Of a stretch of DNA of 64,000 nt, positions 1-10,528 are shown in pieces (position 1 is the first letter of the stretch; every line of letters begins with the position of its first letter). The position numbers were made by a program, and so were the translations under genes. The stretch is from AP-15 sp963703855 (GTDB lineage Bacteria; Pseudomonadota; Alphaproteobacteria; ATCC43930; CGMCC-115725), in the NCBI GenBank assembly GCA_963703855.1, contig CAVPFW010000004.1:124001-188000 (forward strand). The letters are read 5' to 3'. The notes under the pieces are model-generated. The model saw only the letters and a program-made list of their open reading frames with translations, was not told the origin of the DNA and did no database searches.

Positions 1-2275
1 GAAACACGCGGCGCGCCTCGAGCAGGCGCTGCTGCATCGCCGCATCGAGCACGTCGAGCCGGTGCCGCGCCGCGATCAGCTTGAACGGCAGGGACAACAG
101 CTTGGTGCGGTCTTCGCGGGCGAGAGCCGCGGTCCCGCCGTTGCCGATGCGGCCGAGGATCGCGGCGAACTCGGGCAGATCGTGCGCGTCGATAAAGCTG
201 AACTGCTCGAAGAACGCGTGATCGGGCGGCAGGTCGGCGAACAGCTCGACCATGGTTTCGGCGACCTCCTTGCCGGCGTCGACGAGGTCCTCGATCAGCC
301 CCACCTTGGTCAGAACCTGGAGCACGTAGTTGTTGTCGGCGAGGGCCTCGAAGTCGAAGGCCGGGCCGATCGGCGTCCCGAACAGCAGATTCTCGGCCAC
401 CGAGGCGTTCGAATTGAAGCGATCGACCTCATAGGTCTCGACCAGATGGGTGGCCCCGTCCTCGACAAGACGGCGGGCCAGCGCCTTGCGCGCTGCGAGA
501 AGCCGTTCGCCCGCCTCGGGGGCGCTCTCGGGATCGAGCCGCCAGCGCAGCCCCAGGCCGTACACGTCGTCCTCGCCGTCGAGCCGGGCCAGCACCTCGG
601 TGATGCGCCGCGACAAGGCCTCGCGGTCGGTGACGCCGGCACCCTCGTAATCGACCCAGTCGGCGTGGATGTCGAGCTCGATATTGCCCGATTTCTGCGC
701 CTCGGAGAGCTGCCGGGCGCGGCGCTTGGCGGTGTCCGGATCGTATTCGGGCGGCCGCACCGGGACGTGGCGCAGGCCGAACAGCAGATTGTCGCGCAAG
801 GTGCCGGCGAACAGGTACGGCGCCGCCCCGGCATAGCCGATCCGGCGGCCGATCACCGCCGCCGGCAAGGTGGCGATGTCGGTGCCGCCGATGGTGATCC
901 GGCCGCCGCTCGGCTGGGCGAGCCGCGCCAGCAGCAGCGCCAACTCGTTCTTGCCGCTGCCGCCCTGGCCGACGACGGCGACGTGCCGGTCGAGCGGAAC
1001 CGTGAAGCTGACCCCGTCGAGGATGCGGCTGCGGTCGTCCTCGGCCAGCGAGAGATTGGCGACGGCGAGCTCGCCCACCAGCCGCATCGGGGTCTCGGGC
1101 TCGGCCAGCTGCAGGCGCGCGTCGACCATCCCGGCGGGTGCGAACTGCTCGACGATCTGCTCGTACTTGATCCGCGAATCCTCCTTGATCTGGTAGAAGT
1201 CGAGCAGCTCCTTCCACGGCGAGGCCAGGTCCTTGTAGGCCGCGAGCACCGCCACCAGCGCGCCGAACGACAGGCTGCCGCGGATCACCAGATAGCCGCC
1301 GATCGAATAAAAGAAAAACGGGGTCAGCTGGGCGATGAAGTTATTGAGGAACTTGACAAAGAATTTACGCTGATAGATCTCGAAGCGGATGCCGTAGATC
1401 GTGCCCAGCAGATGCGCGAAACCGGTCAGCTGGAGCTTGACGGCATCGTTGCTCTGGATGTCGATGATCCCGGCCGCGGATTCATGGACCCGGTCGGCGA
1501 CCTGACGAACCGTGCGCACGCGCTGCTTGTTGAGCTGGTTGACCTTGCGCTGCAGCTTCGGGATCACGTAGCCCTGGAACGGATAGAGCGCCACCGCGGC
1601 GGCGCCCAGCACCGGGTCCTGCATGAACATGAACAGGACGATCGTCAGCAAGGTCCCGCCTTGGAACGCCGGCGTGACAAAGGAGTCGCCGATGAACCCA
1701 CCCAACAACTCGCACTCTGCCGTGATCATCGGAATGATCTGAGCCGACGAGGTCTTGCTGAAATAACCAAGCGGGAAGCGCAGTAGCCGATGATAGAGAT
1801 GATAGCGGAAGCGCCGCAGCATCCGCTCGCCGAGCTGTCCTTTCATCGTATTGATATGATATTTGAAAGCCCCGGTGATCAACACCATCAGCAGAAATAT
1901 CGCGCACAGCACCAAGAGATAAGGGACGCGGTCGAGCTCGACCCCGAAGATACTCTGCGGGAAATGCTTGCCGCCGATGGCGCGATTGATGATGGTCTTT
2001 GGCAGCTCCAGCGAGTAATAGAGGAACGGGAAGGAGAGCAGGGTCAGTGCGAGCAGCCACAGTTGCTGGCGCAGGCTGTGGCGCAGGATAAAGCGGTAGA
2101 CCGACGGCTCGAGGGCGTTGGGATCGTCGCTCTGCGCTTCGGGCGGCCGGGCCGGTGCGGCGACCGCCGGTTCGAGCGGCGGCCGCGACACGCGGCGACG
2201 CCGGGCGCGCGACGGCGGCACCTCCTCGTCAGCGGCGGCGACGGCCGCCAGTCCTTTGATCGCTGCGAGCTTCAT
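1..2275 (-). CDS. ABC exporter-type transporter, fused membrane and ATPase domains (partial, runs off left edge)
   Basis: The frame opens at an ATG at 2275 on the minus strand and stays open to base 1, so at least 758 residues are present and the C-terminus is missing. After a basic, proline-rich N-terminus, residues of about 70-370 form an ABC exporter membrane domain with several hydrophobic segments. A nucleotide-binding domain follows. Its Walker A near residue 436 reads GQGGSGKNE, with Asn where Ser or Thr normally binds Mg-ATP. The Q-loop region reads GYAGAAPYLFAGTLRDN, with no Gln at the usual place. A second ENLLFGTP motif lies about 190 residues later, so the ATPase domain seems to contain a large insertion; the signature motif and Walker B must lie beyond the edge. 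It diverges from the glycosyltransferase cluster, so polysaccharide or lipid export is possible. The substrate is unknown. Confidence 0.85.
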   Translation of the reverse strand, partial: MKLAAIKGLAAVAAADEEVPPSRARRRRVSRPPLEPAVAAPARPPEAQSDDPNALEPSVYRFILRHSLRQQLWLLALTLLSFPFLYYSLELPKTIINRAIGGKHFPQSIFGVELDRVPYLLVLCAIFLLMVLITGAFKYHINTMKGQLGERMLRRFRYHLYHRLLRFPLGYFSKTSSAQIIPMITAECELLGGFIGDSFVTPAFQGGTLLTIVLFMFMQDPVLGAAAVALYPFQGYVIPKLQRKVNQLNKQRVRTVRQVADRVHESAAGIIDIQSNDAVKLQLTGFAHLLGTIYGIRFEIYQRKFFVKFLNNFIAQLTPFFFYSIGGYLVIRGSLSFGALVAVLAAYKDLASPWKELLDFYQIKEDSRIKYEQIVEQFAPAGMVDARLQLAEPETPMRLVGELAVANLSLAEDDRSRILDGVSFTVPLDRHVAVVGQGGSGKNELALLLARLAQPSGGRITIGGTDIATLPAAVIGRRIGYAGAAPYLFAGTLRDNLLFGLRHVPVRPPEYDPDTAKRRARQLSEAQKSGNIELDIHADWVDYEGAGVTDREALSRRITEVLARLDGEDDVYGLGLRWRLDPESAPEAGERLLAARKALARRLVEDGATHLVETYEVDRFNSNASVAENLLFGTPIGPAFDFEALADNNYVLQVLTKVGLIEDLVDAGKEVAETMVELFADLPPDHAFFEQFSFIDAHDLPEFAAILGRIGNGGTAALAREDRTKLLSLPFKLIAARHRLDVLDAAMQQRLLEARRVF

Positions 2276-2344
2276 AAAAAGATCATTTCGCCACCGGGGC
2301 CGCTATGCAATAGTCGAGCCGCAGGCGTGCGTGAGGGGGCCTGA

Positions 2345-3571
2345 GTGGCTGGTCGGCGTCGTCACAAACGTGTGCTCATCTACAGCCATGACAGTTTTGG
2401 TCTCGGTCACTTGCGCCGCTGCCGGGCGATTGCCCATTCCCTGGTCGAAGCGGACCCGGCACTGTCGATCCTGATCCTGTCGGGCTCGCCGATCATCGGC
2501 AGCTTCGATTTCCGCTCCCGCGTAGATTTCGTGCGTGTGCCCGGCGTCATCAAGCTGCGCAACGGCGAGTACGTCTCGCTCGGTCTCCACATCGACATTG
2601 AGGAGACCCTGGCGATGCGCTCCTCGATCATCCGCCATACCGCCGACATCTTCGACCCCGATCTCCTGATCGTCGACAAGGAACCGCTGGGGCTGCGCGG
2701 CGAGGTCCGCGACACCTTGCAGCTGGTGCAGCGGCGCCGAGCGACGATAATCCTCGGGCTGCGCGACGTGATGGACGACCCCGAAGCGCTCGAAAGCGAA
2801 TGGGAGCGCAAGAACGCGGTCCCGGCCCTCTCGGAATATTACGACGAGCTCTGGGTCTACGGTCTGCCCCAGATCTGCGACCCGCTGGCCGGGCTCCCGG
2901 TGCCGGCGAGCGTGCGCCGCCGCATGGTCTATACCGGCTATCTGCGGCGCAACTCGACCGATCTGGCGGTGACGCCGGATCTGCAGGACATCGTCGAGAA
3001 CGCGTTCCTGCTGGTCACGCCGGGCGGCGGCGGCGACGGCGACGCGCTGGTCAATCTGGTGCTGGCGGCCTACGAGCACGACCGCGAGATCCCGCTGCCG
3101 GCCTTGATCGTCTTCGGCCCGTTCATGGTGCCCGAGCAGCAGGCGGCGTTCGCCGCGCGCGCCGCGCAGCTGCCCAACGTGCGCGCCATCACCTTCAACG
3201 CCCGGCTCGAAGCGCTGATGGCGCGCGCCGCCGGCGTTGTCGCGATGGGCGGCTACAACACCTTTTGCGAAATCCTGTCCTTCGACAAGCCGGCGCTGAT
3301 CATGCCGCGCACGGCACCCCGGCTCGAGCAGCTGATCCGCGCCGAACGCGCCGCCGAGCTCGGCCTCGTCGCGATGCTGTCGGAGCAGCAGGGCCGCGAC
3401 CCGCGGGTCATGGCCGCGGCGCTGCGCCGATTGCCGAGCCAGCCGGCGCCGTCGTCGGTGGTCATCCCGGGCCTGCTCGACGGCATGCCGACCGTCAATC
3501 GGCTCGCGAAAAAATGGCTCGATCGCGGCCGGCCGAGCCGCGTCGCGGTCCGGGCGCGCCTCGGAGCCTGA
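2345..3571 (+). CDS. MurG/GT28-like glycosyltransferase (COG4671 type)
   Basis: Starts at GTG 2345 behind a purine-rich stretch and gives 408 residues. The N-terminus has the segment IYSHDSFGLGHLRRC (about residues 11-25), typical of the MurG-related predicted glycosyltransferases: a GxGH loop in the first Rossmann domain. The C-terminal half carries VTPGGGGDGDALVN (about 222-235) and GGYNTFCEILSFDKPALIMPR, the nucleotide-sugar site of GT28-type enzymes. No signal peptide is seen, so it should be cytoplasmic. It is the first gene of a tightly packed run of four glycosyltransferases and a deacetylase, which suggests synthesis of one glycan. Donor and acceptor cannot be read from sequence. A second protein of the same kind is the fourth gene of the run. 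Confidence 0.85.
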   Translation: MAGRRRHKRVLIYSHDSFGLGHLRRCRAIAHSLVEADPALSILILSGSPIIGSFDFRSRVDFVRVPGVIKLRNGEYVSLGLHIDIEETLAMRSSIIRHTADIFDPDLLIVDKEPLGLRGEVRDTLQLVQRRRATIILGLRDVMDDPEALESEWERKNAVPALSEYYDELWVYGLPQICDPLAGLPVPASVRRRMVYTGYLRRNSTDLAVTPDLQDIVENAFLLVTPGGGGDGDALVNLVLAAYEHDREIPLPALIVFGPFMVPEQQAAFAARAAQLPNVRAITFNARLEALMARAAGVVAMGGYNTFCEILSFDKPALIMPRTAPRLEQLIRAERAAELGLVAMLSEQQGRDPRVMAAALRRLPSQPAPSSVVIPGLLDGMPTVNRLAKKWLDRGRPSRVAVRARLGA

Positions 3572-3573
3572 TC

Positions 3574-4875
3574 GTGTCTGCGCCGTCGGCCGCTTCCCGC
3601 GGACGGGTCGCCTTTGTCCTGAAGGGCTATCCGCGGCTGTCGGAAACCTTTATCGCGCAGGAGATCCTGGCGCTCGAACGGCGCGGGCTCGGCATCCTGA
3701 TCGTCTCCTTGCGCCGGCCGACCGACCGCGCCATCCATCCGGTGCACGAGGCGATCCGCGCCGACCGCCTCTACCTGCCGGAATATCTCTACCAGGAGCC
3801 GTCGCGCGTCTGGCGCGCTTGGCGGCGCGCGCGCCGCCAAGCGGGCTATCCCCGCGCCCGCCGCGCCTGGCTCGCGGACCTGGTGCGCGACCCGACCCCG
3901 AACCGGGTGCGCCGGTTCGGCCAGGCGATGGTGCTGGCGGCCGAGCTGCCCGAGGATGTCGGCCGCCTCCACGCCCATTTTCTGCATACGCCGGCATCGG
4001 TCGCGCGCTATGCCGCGCTGATCGCCGGGCGCGACTGGACGGTCTCGGCGCATGCCAAGGACATCTGGACGATCCCGGCCTGGGAAAAGCGCGAAAAGCT
4101 CGGCGAAGCCCGCTGGGCGGTGACCTGCACCAAAAGCGGGCATGCCCATCTGGCGAGCCTGGCGCCGGCGCCGGAGCGGGTGGCGCTGTGCTATCACGGT
4201 CTCGACCTCGAGCGCTTTTCGCCGCCGCCGCTGGGGCAGAGGGGCGGCGACGGCAGCGATCCCCTATGCCCGGTCGTGCTCCTCTCGGTCGGCCGGGCGG
4301 TGCCGAAAAAGGGCTATGACGACCTCCTCGCCGCACTGGCACTGCTGCCGCCAGGTCTCGCCTGGCGCTTTGTGCATATCGGCGGCGGCGGTCTCGCCGC
4401 GAGATTGCGGGATCTGGCCGAACGCCTCGGCCTGTCGCCGCGGATCGAATGGCGCGGCGCCTTGGCCCAGCCCGAAGTTCTGGCCGCCTGTCGCCGCGCC
4501 GATCTTTTCGTGCTCGCCGCCAAGGTCGGCAGGGACGGCGATCGCGACGGCCTGCCCAACGTGCTGATGGAAGCGCAGAGCCAGCGCCTCGCCTGCGTCG
4601 CGACCGATATTTCCGGGATCCCCGAGCTGATCGAGGATGGCGCGACCGGCATCCTCGTCCCGCCCGGCGACCCGCCGGCATTGGCCCGCGCGCTCGCCGG
4701 CCTGATCCGCGATCCGGTGCGGCGCACGGCCCTGGGTGCTGCCGGCGAGCAGCGGGTCCGCAGCGTCTTTGCCATGAATGCGGGGATCGATCTACTCGCG
4801 CGCCGCTTCGGGCTGGAGACCGCGGGCGTCCTGAACGCGGGCGCCGACGCGCCACAGCTCGTCGAGGCGGGCTAG
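3574..4875 (+). CDS. GT4 family glycosyltransferase
   Basis: GTG at 3574 lies two bases after the stop of the upstream glycosyltransferase; the frame gives 433 residues. The open frame extends far upstream, but that part only shadows the previous gene. The protein starts with a Rossmann-type segment (VAFVLKGYPRLSETFIAQEI), a form common in exopolysaccharide and colanic-acid type GT4 enzymes. The GT-B donor-binding half contains LLSVGRAVPKKGYDDLL and, near the C-terminus, GLPNVLMEAQSQ followed by ISGIPELIEDGATG, matching the EX7E-type retaining GT4 site. It probably transfers a sugar to a growing glycan at the cytoplasmic face of the membrane; the sugar is unknown. Confidence 0.87.
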   Translation: MSAPSAASRGRVAFVLKGYPRLSETFIAQEILALERRGLGILIVSLRRPTDRAIHPVHEAIRADRLYLPEYLYQEPSRVWRAWRRARRQAGYPRARRAWLADLVRDPTPNRVRRFGQAMVLAAELPEDVGRLHAHFLHTPASVARYAALIAGRDWTVSAHAKDIWTIPAWEKREKLGEARWAVTCTKSGHAHLASLAPAPERVALCYHGLDLERFSPPPLGQRGGDGSDPLCPVVLLSVGRAVPKKGYDDLLAALALLPPGLAWRFVHIGGGGLAARLRDLAERLGLSPRIEWRGALAQPEVLAACRRADLFVLAAKVGRDGDRDGLPNVLMEAQSQRLACVATDISGIPELIEDGATGILVPPGDPPALARALAGLIRDPVRRTALGAAGEQRVRSVFAMNAGIDLLARRFGLETAGVLNAGADAPQLVEAG

Positions 4876-4886
4876 CGCGCACAGCC

Positions 4887-5993
4887 ATGCGCATCGCCTT
4901 TTATGCGCCGCTGAAGCCGCCCGATCATCCGATCCCGTCGGGGGATCGGCGGCTGGCGCAGCTGTTTCTGGCCGCGCTGCGCTGCGCCGGGCACGAGCCC
5001 GCGCTGGCCTCGCGCCTGCGCAGCTTCGAGGGGCGGGGCGACCAAAGTCGCCAGGCGCGGCTCGCGGCGCTCGGGCAAAAGCTCGCCGAGCGGTTTCTGC
5101 GGCGCTGCCGAGCCGCGCCCGCGAGCACCCCGGAGCTGTGGTTTACCTACCACCTCTATCACAAAGCGCCCGACTGGCTCGGGCCGCGCATCGCCGGAGC
5201 GCTCGGCATCCCCTATGTCGTCGCCGAAGCCTCGTTCGCGCCAAAGCAGGCGGGCGGCGCCTGGGACCTCGGCCATCATGCCGCGCGGCGGGCGATCCGG
5301 CATGCCGACGCGGTGATCGGCCTCAACCCGGTCGATCGCGATTGCGTCCTGCCGCTGCTGGCCGACCCCGGACGCTGGGTCGCGATCAAGCCGTTTCTCG
5401 ACGCCCGGTCCTATACGCCGGGGGTGCGGCCCGGCGGCGGTCGGTTGCGGCTGATCGCGGTGGCGATGATGCGCCGGGGCGACAAGCTCGCCTCCTATCG
5501 AATTCTCGGCGACGCCCTGTCGCGCCTGATCGACCTCGATTGGTCGCTGGAGGTGGTCGGCGACGGCGCCGCCCGGCCCGAGGTCGGGTCCGCTCTCGCC
5601 CCGTTGGGCGCCAGGGTGATCTGGGCCGGAGCGCTCGGCCCGGCGGCGATCGCCGCGCGCCTCGCCGCGGCCGATCTCTGCGTGTGGCCGGCGGTCAACG
5701 AGGCGTTCGGCATGGCGCTGCTCGAAGCGCAGGCGAGCGGGCTGCCGGTGGTCGCCGGCGGCGGCGGCGGCGTCGCCGAGATCGTCGTGCCGGGGGTGAC
5801 CGGGCTGCTCGCGCCGCCGGGCGACGCGGCGGGTTTTGCCGCGGCGGCGCGGCGACTGATCGTCGACCGCCGCCTGCGCGAGCGCTGTGCCGAGGCGGCG
5901 CGGCGGCAGGTGCTGGCCGAGCACGATCTGCCGGCCGCCGCAGATCGCCTGGCGGCGATGATCCTGGCACTCCGGCCGGCGCATGCCGCCTAG
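4887..5993 (+). CDS. GT4 family glycosyltransferase
   Basis: ATG at 4887, eleven bases after the preceding stop, gives 368 residues. The N-terminal domain begins MRIAFYAPLKPPDHPIPSGD, with the usual glycine/serine loop of GT-B enzymes. The C-terminal domain has NEAFGMALLEAQASGLPVV followed by a glycine-rich run and GVTGLLAPPGD, the canonical GT4 donor site with its two glutamates. No membrane segment is evident. It sits in the middle of the glycosyltransferase run and is probably cotranscribed with its neighbours. Specificity cannot be inferred. Confidence 0.87.
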   Translation: MRIAFYAPLKPPDHPIPSGDRRLAQLFLAALRCAGHEPALASRLRSFEGRGDQSRQARLAALGQKLAERFLRRCRAAPASTPELWFTYHLYHKAPDWLGPRIAGALGIPYVVAEASFAPKQAGGAWDLGHHAARRAIRHADAVIGLNPVDRDCVLPLLADPGRWVAIKPFLDARSYTPGVRPGGGRLRLIAVAMMRRGDKLASYRILGDALSRLIDLDWSLEVVGDGAARPEVGSALAPLGARVIWAGALGPAAIAARLAAADLCVWPAVNEAFGMALLEAQASGLPVVAGGGGGVAEIVVPGVTGLLAPPGDAAGFAAAARRLIVDRRLRERCAEAARRQVLAEHDLPAAADRLAAMILALRPAHAA

Positions 5994-6023
5994 CTCGGGC
6001 CCGTCCGCGTCGGGCGCGCCGAG

Positions 6024-7271
6024 GTGACCGGCTGCGTCCTGTTCTACGTGCAGCACCTGCTCGGGATCGGGCATCTGCGGCGCGCGCTCCACCTCGTCGA
6101 CGGGCTGGCGCAGGCGGGGATCAGGGTCACATTGGTCTCGGGCGGCGAGAAGCTGCCGGAGCTGGCCGGCGCCGCGGCGGAGCGCACCATCCAGCTGGCG
6201 CCGATCCGGGCCCGCGATGCGAGCTTCCGGGACCTCGTCGACGGCGACGGCAGAGCGATCGACGACGCCCTGCGAGCACGACGGCGCACGGCGCTGCTCG
6301 ACGCCTTTGCGGCCGTGCGCCCCGACGCCGTGATCATCGAAGCCTTTCCGTTCGGCCGGCGCGCCTTCCGCTTCGAGCTCGATCCGCTGATCGAGGCGGC
6401 CCGCTCGCGCCGACCCCGCGCGCTGGTGCTGTGCTCGCTGCGCGACATCGTGGTCGCACCCGAGGACATCGAGCGCCGGCGCGCGATCGTCGCTCGGGTG
6501 CGCGCCGATTTCGACGCCGTGCTGGTTCACGGCGACCCTGCCCTGATACCGCTCGAAGCAAGCTTTCCACAGGCCTGCGAGATTGCCGACCGGGTGGTCT
6601 ATACTGGGTATGTCGGCGCGCCGGCCGGGCCGAACGGCGCCGAAGACGATCGGGGCGACGGCGAGGTCCTGGTCTCGGCCGGCGGCGGTGCGGTCGGCGG
6701 CGCCTTGCTGGCGGCAGCGCTCGAGGCCCGGCGGCGCGGCTGTCAGGCCGGTCGGCTCTGGCGGCTGCTGGCCGGACCCAACCTGCCCCCGGGCGAATTC
6801 GCGGCGCTGGCGGCGGAACTCCCGGAGGGTGTGGCGCTCGAGCGCTATCGCAATGATTTTCCGCAGATGCTGCGCCGCTGCCGGGTTTCGGTCAGCCAGG
6901 CCGGATACAACACCGTGTTCGAAATCCTCGCCGCCGGCGCCGCCGCGGTCCTCGTGCCGTTCGCCGAGCTGCGCGAGACCGAGCAGACCCTGCGCGCGGA
7001 GCGGCTCGCCGCGCGCGGGGTCGTCGAGATGGTCCCGCATTCCGAATTGTCGCCGGATCGGCTCGCCGCGGCGATCGAGCGTGCGGTGCGTCGCCGGCCG
7101 GCGCCCGCCGTCGACCCCCCCGCCCTCAAGACGCCCGCCGTCGAGATGGGGGGTGCGCGCCGGACCGCGCTGCTGGTCGCCGGCATGATCCGCGAGGCGG
7201 TGGGCGGCGCTCCGCTCGCGCTTGAGAATTCGGTAATCCCGCCGGGTGACTATTCGATCGGCAGATGGTAA
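6024..7271 (+). CDS. MurG/GT28-like glycosyltransferase (COG4671 type)
   Basis: GTG at 6024 gives 415 residues. The N-terminus reads VLFYVQHLLGIGHLRRALHL, parallel to the GLGHLRR loop of the first gene in this cluster, and the C-terminal half has SQAGYNTVFEILAAGAAAVLVPF, the GT28-like donor site. The two proteins are clearly of one family but differ along most of their length, so they probably do related, non-identical steps. The stop overlaps the start of the deacetylase gene (ATGGTAA at 7265-7271), which points to translational coupling. Confidence 0.85.
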   Translation: MTGCVLFYVQHLLGIGHLRRALHLVDGLAQAGIRVTLVSGGEKLPELAGAAAERTIQLAPIRARDASFRDLVDGDGRAIDDALRARRRTALLDAFAAVRPDAVIIEAFPFGRRAFRFELDPLIEAARSRRPRALVLCSLRDIVVAPEDIERRRAIVARVRADFDAVLVHGDPALIPLEASFPQACEIADRVVYTGYVGAPAGPNGAEDDRGDGEVLVSAGGGAVGGALLAAALEARRRGCQAGRLWRLLAGPNLPPGEFAALAAELPEGVALERYRNDFPQMLRRCRVSVSQAGYNTVFEILAAGAAAVLVPFAELRETEQTLRAERLAARGVVEMVPHSELSPDRLAAAIERAVRRRPAPAVDPPALKTPAVEMGGARRTALLVAGMIREAVGGAPLALENSVIPPGDYSIGRW

Positions 7272-8096
7272 CTCTTTCCGATACCTGCTCGGCCGCGACG
7301 GCAGGCTGGTCCGATCTTGCCGACGAGCTCGACCGCTGGGGAGAAGAAGGGAGGATCGCTACCTTGTGGTGGCGTGACGACGACGCGGCGGCGCCGTGCG
7401 ACCGTCTCGACCGGCTGCTGGCGATCGCCGGCGAGGTTCCGGTGGCGCTCGCGGTGGTTCCGGCGGCGGCGCAGCCGGCGCTGGCAGCGCGGCTCGGCAC
7501 GCGCCGCTGCGCGGTCGCAGCCGGTCGGTATCCTTCAGCACGGCTGGCGCCATGCGAACCACGCGATTCGGACGAAGAAGAGCGAGTTTCCGGCGGAGCG
7601 CGCGCGCGACTGCGTGGCCGGCGATCTCGCCGCCGGCAGAGCCCGGCTGACCGCGCTGTTCGGGAGCCGCGCACTCGCTGTCCTGGCGCCGCCGTGGAAC
7701 CGGTTCGACGAAAGTTTCCTCGCGCTGCTGCGCGGGTGCGGCATCGGCGCGATATCGCGGGTCGGGCCGCGGCGCGCGCGATGGCCGGCGCGGGGTGTGT
7801 TCGCAGCCAATGTCCATGTCGATCTGGTCGCCTGGCGGGGCGACCGCGGCTTTATCGGCGGGGCGGCGGCGCTGGACGGCCTCGCCGGTCATCTGCGGGC
7901 CCGCCGCCGGGCGCAGGTCGACGGCGACGAGCCGAGCGGCATCCTGACCCATCACCTCGTCCAGGACGAAGCGACGGGCGATTTTCTCAGCCGCCTGGTG
8001 GCGCTGACCGCCGCCCACCCGGCGGCGCGCTGGCTCGATGCCGGCGAGGTTTTCGCTCCGGGCATCGGCCCCTCGGCGCCGACCGCTCCGGCATGA
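7265..8096 (+). pseudogene. Polysaccharide deacetylase-like gene with a one-base frameshift
   Basis: The start ATG at 7265 overlaps the upstream stop. The first 86 or so residues are in one frame and include TLWWRDDDAAAPCDRLDRLL, the DDD-type metal site of a polysaccharide deacetylase subfamily. The family then continues in the next frame with VGILQHGWRHANHA (metal-binding His), APPWNRFD and GILTHHLVQD. The switch needs removal of one base at about 7523, and the length is 3n+1. Fused, the product would be about 276 residues. Either the gene is inactivated or one base in the record is wrong. Intact, it would remove acetyl groups from the glycan made by the neighbouring glycosyltransferases. 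It ends in an ATGA overlap with the next gene. Confidence 0.8.
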
Positions 8097-8607
8097 CCCG
8101 GCACGCCTATCCGAGCTCGGCCATGATCGGCGACTATCTGCGCGCCGCCGCCGGCTTTGTGCCGGCCGCCGCGATCCTGGCGATCGCCCCGGTCGGCGCC
8201 GCCGCGGCGGCGATATTGGGCGGCCTCGCGGCGTTGTTCTCGGTCTTCGGCATCCGCACCGCACTGCGCCACGGGACGCGGGTCGAGATGACCGAAGCCG
8301 GATTGTCCGCGGCGGGGCCGATCGCCGCCGCGATCCGCTGGGCCGAGCTCGACCGCATGAAGCTCGCCTATTATTCGACCCGGCGCGACCGCCGCGACGG
8401 GTGGATGCAGCTCGAGCTGCGCGCCGGCTGGTCGACGATCCGCATCGACAGCCGGATCGACGGGTTCGCCGAGCTGGTCGAGCGCGCGGCGGGGGCGGCC
8501 GAGCTGCGCGGGCTCGAGCTCAATGCCGCGACGGCGGCCAATCTGGAAGCGCTCGGGATCCGGGTCGCGGCCCTTCGCGCGGTCGGGGACGCGGGTGGAG
8601 CCGGCGC

Positions 8608-8611
<4 letters not shown>
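8093..8611 (+). CDS. Small membrane protein of unknown function
   Basis: ATG at 8093 overlaps the stop of the deacetylase gene (ATGA), and its own stop overlaps the GTG of the following ABC ATPase (GTGA). It encodes 172 residues. Two hydrophobic helices at about residues 15-60 (rich in Ala, Ile and Gly) are followed by a soluble domain with alternating charged and beta-like segments (for example MQLELRAGWSTIRIDSRIDG), resembling small bacterial PH-like or DUF-type membrane proteins. I do not recognise a named family. The overlaps on both sides tie it to both the polysaccharide cluster and the peptide transporter, so the whole stretch may be one transcript. Confidence 0.7.
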
Positions 8612-10512
<1,901 letters not shown>

Positions 10513-10528
10513 TCGAGAGCGGGCCCGG

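Noticed and set aside
62..1786. A 574-residue plus-strand frame opposite the left-edge transporter
   Set aside because: It is the antisense shadow of the ABC exporter: no family pattern, composition dominated by Arg, Gly, Asp, Gln and Glu from reversed codons. High GC makes such frames common; the many long frames opposite real genes in the window were left out for the same reason.
5138..6856. A 572-residue frame crossing the two glycosyltransferase genes
   Set aside because: It overlaps two well-supported genes in another frame, is made largely of Arg, Ala, Gly and Pro, and has no motif or ribosome site.
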